Assembly: GCA_902615435.1 (NCBI GenBank) | Contig: CACMOZ010000006.1 | Span: 1-64,000, forward strand | Direction: 5' to 3' | DNA: 64,000 bases | Source of the DNA: an uncultured Pelagibacteraceae bacterium | GTDB lineage: Bacteria; Pseudomonadota; Alphaproteobacteria; Pelagibacterales; Pelagibacteraceae | Shown here: positions 58,762 through 64,000 of the stretch, one piece after another | How positions within the stretch are numbered: the stretch's first letter is position 1 | How the letters are laid out: each line of letters starts with the position of its first letter | Notes under the pieces: model-generated | Database searches by the model: none | The model's input: only the letters and a program-made list of their open reading frames with translations | Told to the model about the DNA's origin: nothing | Program-made: the position numbers and the translations under genes

Positions 58762-59718
58762 ATGTTAACTAAGTTTAAATCAGGATTTGTTTTTTTATCG
58801 ATTGTATTTTTTGCTAATTTTGTATTGGCAGAAGAAGAGGAAATTTATTTAAAATCGATTTCAGATCAGATTCAAGTTATTACTAAAGATCTTAAAACTC
58901 TAGAAAAAGCTGTATATCAAAAATCTGATTTAGTCACAACAAAATCTTCCAACCTAAATAATTCTGATGGATTAAACGAAGATATAATGACAAAGCATCT
59001 TTTAAAATTAAATGAAATAGAAGATCAATTTAGAGAGCTTACCAATAAATTTGAGGAGGTAAATTTTAAATTAGATAAATTATCATCTCGAGTAACAAAA
59101 ATTCAGTCAGACACTCAATTAAGATTTACAGATTTAGAAAGTGGATCAATTAGTAATACTACAGAAAAAAATAAGACATTACCTGGATCAAGTAAACCTC
59201 AAGATTTTGGAGCAGCTCCTGGTTACCAAACTTCAAATCTACCAAAAGAACAATCCATTAGTTCAGTTGAAAGCGCTCAAACTGTTATTTCCGAAGAACC
59301 AGAAAAAAGAGAATCATTGTTACCAGATAAACCAGCGAACGAACAATATGAATTTGCAGTTAGTTTTATGAAAGTTGGAGATTACGAAACAGCTGAGTTT
59401 GCTTTAAGAGAATTTATAGATAAAAATAAAGATCACGATTTAGCAGGAAGCGCTCAGTATTGGTATGGAGAAACATTTAGAATAAGACAATTATATTCAG
59501 ACGCTGCAACAGCTTATTTAGACGGTTATCAGAACTATCCAAAAAGTAAAAAAGCACCTGACAATCTCTTAAAATTAGGAATTACGATGGTTCAGCTTGG
59601 TGAAAAAGATCAAGGCTGTAAAATGATTTCGGGAATCAAAAAAGAATATCCAAAAGCAAACAAGTCTGTGTTACAAAAAGCTCAATATGAGCAAAAAAAA
59701 TTCAAGTGTAAGTCTTAA
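58762..59718 (+). CDS. cpoB: CpoB/YbgF Tol-Pal associated protein
   Basis: Signal peptide MLTKFKSGFVFLSIVFFANFVLA, coiled coil, TPR-type YEFAVSFMKVGDYETAEFALREFI; the track start 58732 lies in the terminator T-tract, so refined to ATG 58762. Confidence 0.88.
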   Translation: MLTKFKSGFVFLSIVFFANFVLAEEEEIYLKSISDQIQVITKDLKTLEKAVYQKSDLVTTKSSNLNNSDGLNEDIMTKHLLKLNEIEDQFRELTNKFEEVNFKLDKLSSRVTKIQSDTQLRFTDLESGSISNTTEKNKTLPGSSKPQDFGAAPGYQTSNLPKEQSISSVESAQTVISEEPEKRESLLPDKPANEQYEFAVSFMKVGDYETAEFALREFIDKNKDHDLAGSAQYWYGETFRIRQLYSDAATAYLDGYQNYPKSKKAPDNLLKLGITMVQLGEKDQGCKMISGIKKEYPKANKSVLQKAQYEQKKFKCKS

Positions 59719-60703
59719 AAACGGATTTAAAGATTATAAAGACATATCAAATATTTTCTTAAATTTTAAAAAAAAATTAGATAGTTTAAATTGTAATAAC
59801 TTTTTAGTAGCAGTATCAGGTGGTCCTGACAGCTTGGCTTTGGTGGCTTTGACTAAAGCATACGCATATTATAAAAAAACTAAATTTTATTATGTGCTAG
59901 TTAATCATAATATTAGAAAAGGCTCTCTTCAAGAAGCAAAAAAAGTTAAAACTTTACTTAAAAAAGAAAAGATCAATCTAAAAATTTTCACTAATAAAAA
60001 AAAAATTTACAAGAATATTCAGTCTGAAGCTAGATCTATTAGGTACGATATACTTTTTAAATATTGTAAAAAAAATAAAATAAAAATACTTCTGACTGCC
60101 CATAACCTTGAAGATCAAGTCGAAACCTTTTTTATAAGACTTTCTAGAGGAAGTGGATTAAAAGGACTTTCTTCGATGAAATCACTTAGCACGGTGGATA
60201 GGCAGCTTAAATTATTTAGACCTTTACTAGATATTAAAAAAAATTTTTTGATAGAAATTTCCAAAAAAATTTTTGGGAAATATATTAAAGATCCATCAAA
60301 TAAAAATATGAAATATTTAAGAACAAAAATAAGAAATTTAAAAAAACCTCTAGAGAAAAGCGGCATTACATATGAGCAAATTTTCAGATCTATTCAAAAT
60401 TTATCATCAAGCAAAATTACACTAGAAGAGTACTTAAAAAAAATTTTTAAAGAATTAATTAAAAAAAAAAATAAAGTAGTTTATTTAAACTTTAATAAAT
60501 ATCATAATCTTGGCCATTATACTAAAATTGCTGTTTTGAATGAGTCGATCAAAAAAATTAAAAATAATTATTATGATCTTAGGTCTAAAAAAATTCAAAA
60601 TTTGATAATTAATCTTAAAAAAAGAGACTTTAAAAAATCAACCCTTGGGGGATGTATTTTTTTTAAAAAGGGTGAAAATTTATGTATAAAAGAGGAAAAA
60701 TAA
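59687..60703 (+). CDS. tilS: tRNA(Ile)-lysidine synthase
   Basis: [53 protein letters not shown]. Confidence 0.93.
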   Translation: MSKKNSSVSLKNGFKDYKDISNIFLNFKKKLDSLNCNNFLVAVSGGPDSLALVALTKAYAYYKKTKFYYVLVNHNIRKGSLQEAKKVKTLLKKEKINLKIFTNKKKIYKNIQSEARSIRYDILFKYCKKNKIKILLTAHNLEDQVETFFIRLSRGSGLKGLSSMKSLSTVDRQLKLFRPLLDIKKNFLIEISKKIFGKYIKDPSNKNMKYLRTKIRNLKKPLEKSGITYEQIFRSIQNLSSSKITLEEYLKKIFKELIKKKNKVVYLNFNKYHNLGHYTKIAVLNESIKKIKNNYYDLRSKKIQNLIINLKKRDFKKSTLGGCIFFKKGENLCIKEEK

Positions 60704-60800
60704 TAAAATTTTAAGTAATTGGAAGCATTTTGTCTTATTTACAACTTATTTAACTCTAAAATATACTTGTTTAATATTAATTAATGATTATTTAAGAATT

Positions 60801-62696
60801 ATGAATATAAAGAATTTAATAATGTGGGTCATCATAGTCTTACTATCAGTAGGACTTTTCAACATGTTTCAAGATCCAAATAAAGTGGGAGCAGAAAAAA
60901 ATACGCTTCCTTTTTCAAATTTCTTGAATGAAGTAGATGCTGGTAGGGTAGTCGAAGTACAAATTCAAGGAAACAATATTTCAGGAATTTTAGCTAATGG
61001 AAAAACTTTTAAAACTTATTCTCCAAATTATCCAGAGTTAGTCGATAAGCTCTCGTCAAAAGGTGTAAGCATAGTAGCTTCACCTACGGAGGATAAAATG
61101 CCTTCACTCTTAGGAATATTATTATCTTGGTTTCCAATGCTTTTACTTATCGGAGTTTGGATATTTTTTATGCGTCAAATGCAAGGGGGCAAAGGCGGAG
61201 CCATGGGATTTGGAAGATCAAAAGCTAAATTACTAAATGAAGCTCAAGGTAAAGTTACATTCAACGATGTCGCTGGCGTAGAGGAGGCTAAAGAAGAAGT
61301 TGAAGAAATTGTTGAGTTTCTTAAAGACCCAAAAAAATTCAGCCGTCTTGGTGGTAAAATTCCTAAAGGTGCGCTTTTAATTGGCCCTCCAGGAACAGGA
61401 AAAACTTTATTAGCTAAAGCTATAGCAGGAGAAGCTAACGTACCTTTCTTTTCGATTTCAGGTTCTGACTTTGTAGAAATGTTTGTAGGTGTGGGAGCAT
61501 CAAGAGTTAGAGATATGTTCGAACAAGGAAAAAAACATTCACCTTGTATTATTTTTATAGATGAAATTGATGCGGTTGGAAGAAGTAGAGGGGCAGGTTT
61601 AGGCGGAGGAAATGATGAAAGAGAGCAAACTCTAAACCAACTATTGGTAGAGATGGATGGTTTTGATACTAACGAAGGAATTATTTTAATAGCTGCAACA
61701 AATAGACCAGATGTTTTAGATCCCGCTCTATTAAGACCTGGAAGATTTGACAGGCAAGTTGTTGTAGGTAATCCCGATATAATTGGAAGGGAGGCGATCT
61801 TAAAGGTTCATGTTAAAAAAATTAGTACTGGACCTGATGTAAAATTAAGAACAATAGCAAGAGGAACCCCTGGGTTTTCTGGAGCAGATTTAGCAAATCT
61901 AATAAACGAGTCTGCATTGTTAGCAGCTAGAAAAAATAAAAGAGTTGTAACTATGTCAGATATAGAAGAAGCTAAAGATAAAGTTATGATGGGTGCCGAG
62001 AGAAGATCCATGGTTATGTCAGAAGACGAAAAAAAACTTACTGCTTACCATGAAGGCGGTCACGCAATTGTGGCTTTAAATGAGAAAGCATCCGATCCAA
62101 TTCACAAAGCAACTATAATTCCAAGAGGTAGAGCTCTAGGTATGGTTATGAGATTACCAGAAAGAGATCAACTTTCAGTTACCAGAGAAAAAATGCACGC
62201 TGATATAGCGGTGGCAATGGGCGGAAGAATTGCAGAAGAAATAATTTTTGGACACGATAAAGTTACATCTGGAGCATCATCAGATATAGATATGGTAACT
62301 AAAATGGCAAAGAATATGGTTACAAAATATGGAATGAGCTTAGAACTAGGGACAATTGCATACGGGGAAAATGAGGAAGAAGTTTTTTTAGGAAGATCTG
62401 TAACAAAACAACAAAATATGTCAGAGGAAACAGCAAAAAAAATTGACGCTGAAGTAAAGAAAATCGTCGACAAGGGATATGAAAGAGCAAGAAAAGTGCT
62501 AACAGAAAAAATCGATGATTTACATAAGATAGCTAAGGCATTACTGATCTACGAAACGCTCTCAGGAGATGAAATTAGGGATTTAATTTTAAAAGATATT
62601 AAACCAACAAGATCGTTTAAAGATGATAAAGAGGATGACGGAAAAGCCTCTTCTGCTCTTGGGTCCTTAGGATTAAAACCAAAACCAGCTATTTAA
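60801..62696 (+). CDS. ftsH: ATP-dependent zinc metalloprotease FtsH
   Basis: [54 protein letters not shown] zinc site. Confidence 0.97.
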   Translation: MNIKNLIMWVIIVLLSVGLFNMFQDPNKVGAEKNTLPFSNFLNEVDAGRVVEVQIQGNNISGILANGKTFKTYSPNYPELVDKLSSKGVSIVASPTEDKMPSLLGILLSWFPMLLLIGVWIFFMRQMQGGKGGAMGFGRSKAKLLNEAQGKVTFNDVAGVEEAKEEVEEIVEFLKDPKKFSRLGGKIPKGALLIGPPGTGKTLLAKAIAGEANVPFFSISGSDFVEMFVGVGASRVRDMFEQGKKHSPCIIFIDEIDAVGRSRGAGLGGGNDEREQTLNQLLVEMDGFDTNEGIILIAATNRPDVLDPALLRPGRFDRQVVVGNPDIIGREAILKVHVKKISTGPDVKLRTIARGTPGFSGADLANLINESALLAARKNKRVVTMSDIEEAKDKVMMGAERRSMVMSEDEKKLTAYHEGGHAIVALNEKASDPIHKATIIPRGRALGMVMRLPERDQLSVTREKMHADIAVAMGGRIAEEIIFGHDKVTSGASSDIDMVTKMAKNMVTKYGMSLELGTIAYGENEEEVFLGRSVTKQQNMSEETAKKIDAEVKKIVDKGYERARKVLTEKIDDLHKIAKALLIYETLSGDEIRDLILKDIKPTRSFKDDKEDDGKASSALGSLGLKPKPAI

Positions 62697-62700
62697 AAAC

Positions 62701-63759
62701 ATGAAAAAATATTACACTCGTGCGTGTAATTTTTTTTATGGTTCTGAGTCAAAAAAATTAATTAAAAAAAGATTATCATTACCACTTTGCGGGGAAAAAA
62801 ATATTTCGTTCAATCAAGTTGAAATTTTTACTAAAGAAAACAAGAAAATTGCCTCTAAAATCATAGATATTAAAAATATAAATAAATTACCTGATAATAT
62901 AAAAAAAAAAATATTAAAAGACTTAAAAAAAATTACAGCAAAAAGATATTTTTTGTCAAAGAAGAGTCATACTATCATGGGAGTTTTGAATATGACGCCA
63001 GATAGCTTTTCTGACGGAGGTAAATTCAATTCTTTCAAAACAGCCTTTCAAAGAATTGAAGAAATGAAAAAAGCTGGAGCTGATGTTATTGATATTGGGG
63101 GTGAGTCAACTAGGCCTGGATCGAAGATTATCTCTCAAAAAGATGAACTTAGGAGAGTGAGAAAAGTAGTAGAAAAATTTAAAAAAAAATTTCCTAAAGC
63201 TTTATTTTCAATTGATACAAGAAAATCTCTGGTAATGAATTTTTCATTAAAAAATGGTGTAGATATAATTAATGATGTTTCATGTTTTAAATTTGATCCC
63301 AATTCTTTCAAAATTATTAAAAATAAAAACCTTTGGAAAATAATTCATCACATGAAAGGAACTCCCCAAACCATGCAAATAAATCCAAAATATCGCCATG
63401 TCTTAATCGACATATATGATTTTTTTGAGAAGGAAATTAAAAAATTTAAAAAACAAAAATATAATAAAAAATTAATATTAGATCCCGGGATAGGTTTTGG
63501 AAAAAACTTGAAACATAATTTGATGATACTGAGTAAGATTTCTTTATTTCATTCACTAGGATTTCCTATATTAATTGGAACATCTAGAAAAAGATTTATA
63601 AGTCAAATTTCTAGAAAATATGATACGAAAGAAAGAATTGGCGGAACTTTGTCGTCAATAATTTTTTCTTTCTCACAAGGAATAAAAATGTTTAGGGTAC
63701 ATAACGTCGAAGAGGTTAAACAAGGACTTTTGGTATTTGAAACTTTATTAAATAAATGA
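62701..63759 (+). CDS. folP: Dihydropteroate synthase with ~90-aa N-terminal extension
   Basis: IMGVLNMTPDSFSDGGKF, DVIDIGGESTRPGSKII, SIDTRKSLV, LDPGIGFGKNLKHNL. Confidence 0.92.
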   Translation: MKKYYTRACNFFYGSESKKLIKKRLSLPLCGEKNISFNQVEIFTKENKKIASKIIDIKNINKLPDNIKKKILKDLKKITAKRYFLSKKSHTIMGVLNMTPDSFSDGGKFNSFKTAFQRIEEMKKAGADVIDIGGESTRPGSKIISQKDELRRVRKVVEKFKKKFPKALFSIDTRKSLVMNFSLKNGVDIINDVSCFKFDPNSFKIIKNKNLWKIIHHMKGTPQTMQINPKYRHVLIDIYDFFEKEIKKFKKQKYNKKLILDPGIGFGKNLKHNLMILSKISLFHSLGFPILIGTSRKRFISQISRKYDTKERIGGTLSSIIFSFSQGIKMFRVHNVEEVKQGLLVFETLLNK

Positions 63760-64000
63760 AAAAAAAATATTTTGGTACCGACGGAATAAGAGGAACAGTC
63801 AATATTGGTAATATTAATGGTGAAAAATTTTTTAAATTTGGTTTAGCAGCGGGTACCTATTTCAAAAATCTTAAAAAAAGGAAACAAGTTGCTATAATTG
63901 CAAAAGATACAAGGTTATCTGGCTATACACTTGAACCAGCTCTAGTATCAGGTTTAGCTTCAGCTGGTATGCATATTTTTACTCTAGGACCGTTACCAAC
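63756..64000 (+). CDS. glmM: Phosphoglucosamine mutase (3' truncated by window edge)
   Basis: MKKKYFGTDGIRGTVNIGNINGEKFFKFGLAAGTYF...IIAKDTRLSGYTLEPALVSGLASAG; ATG overlaps folP TGA. Confidence 0.92.
   Translation, partial: MKKKYFGTDGIRGTVNIGNINGEKFFKFGLAAGTYFKNLKKRKQVAIIAKDTRLSGYTLEPALVSGLASAGMHIFTLGPLP

Overview
AT-rich alphaproteobacterial chromosome segment. Gene content and order look like a SAR11/Pelagibacterales genome (inference; no database search was possible). It has two parts. (1) Positions 1-37985 are an unbroken plus-strand run of about 37 surface-glycan genes, most overlapping or only a few bases apart. They include a near-complete legionaminic-acid-type nonulosonate pathway (LegB, LegC, LegI, LegG, LegF, PtmE-like), an acetamidino-modification trio (N-acetyl-sugar amidotransferase, HisF2, HisH2) and a formyltransferase. 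A second NeuB/PseB/CMP-transferase module sits with 'sporadic carbohydrate cluster' genes. There are also three radical SAM enzymes, a CDP-hexose C-methyl branch (rfbF/rfbG/methyltransferase) and several orphan glycosyltransferase-like proteins. This matches the published SAR11 hypervariable region 2 (HVR2), which lies between the 23S and 5S rRNA genes. (2) From 37986 on is a conserved core: tRNA-Val(GAC), a solitary 5S rRNA, rpmJ, a small COX IV-like protein, pntAA/AB/B, transaldolase, typA, tRNA-fMet, csp, rpsU, trcR, rpmE, suhB, efp, thiE, fba (class I), pgk, tkt, zapA, fthC, ymdB-like, yebC, a RuvC-like nuclease, tolQRAB-pal-cpoB, tilS, ftsH, folP and glmM (partial). The strongest leads are the formyl/acetamidino nonulosonate system, the isolated 5S with its own promoter directly upstream of rpmJ, an initiator tRNA with an A29:U41 pair, an apparent ATT start for rpsU, absence of ruvAB, gap and 6S RNA from their usual neighbourhoods, and a terminator-like hairpin inside the folP start.
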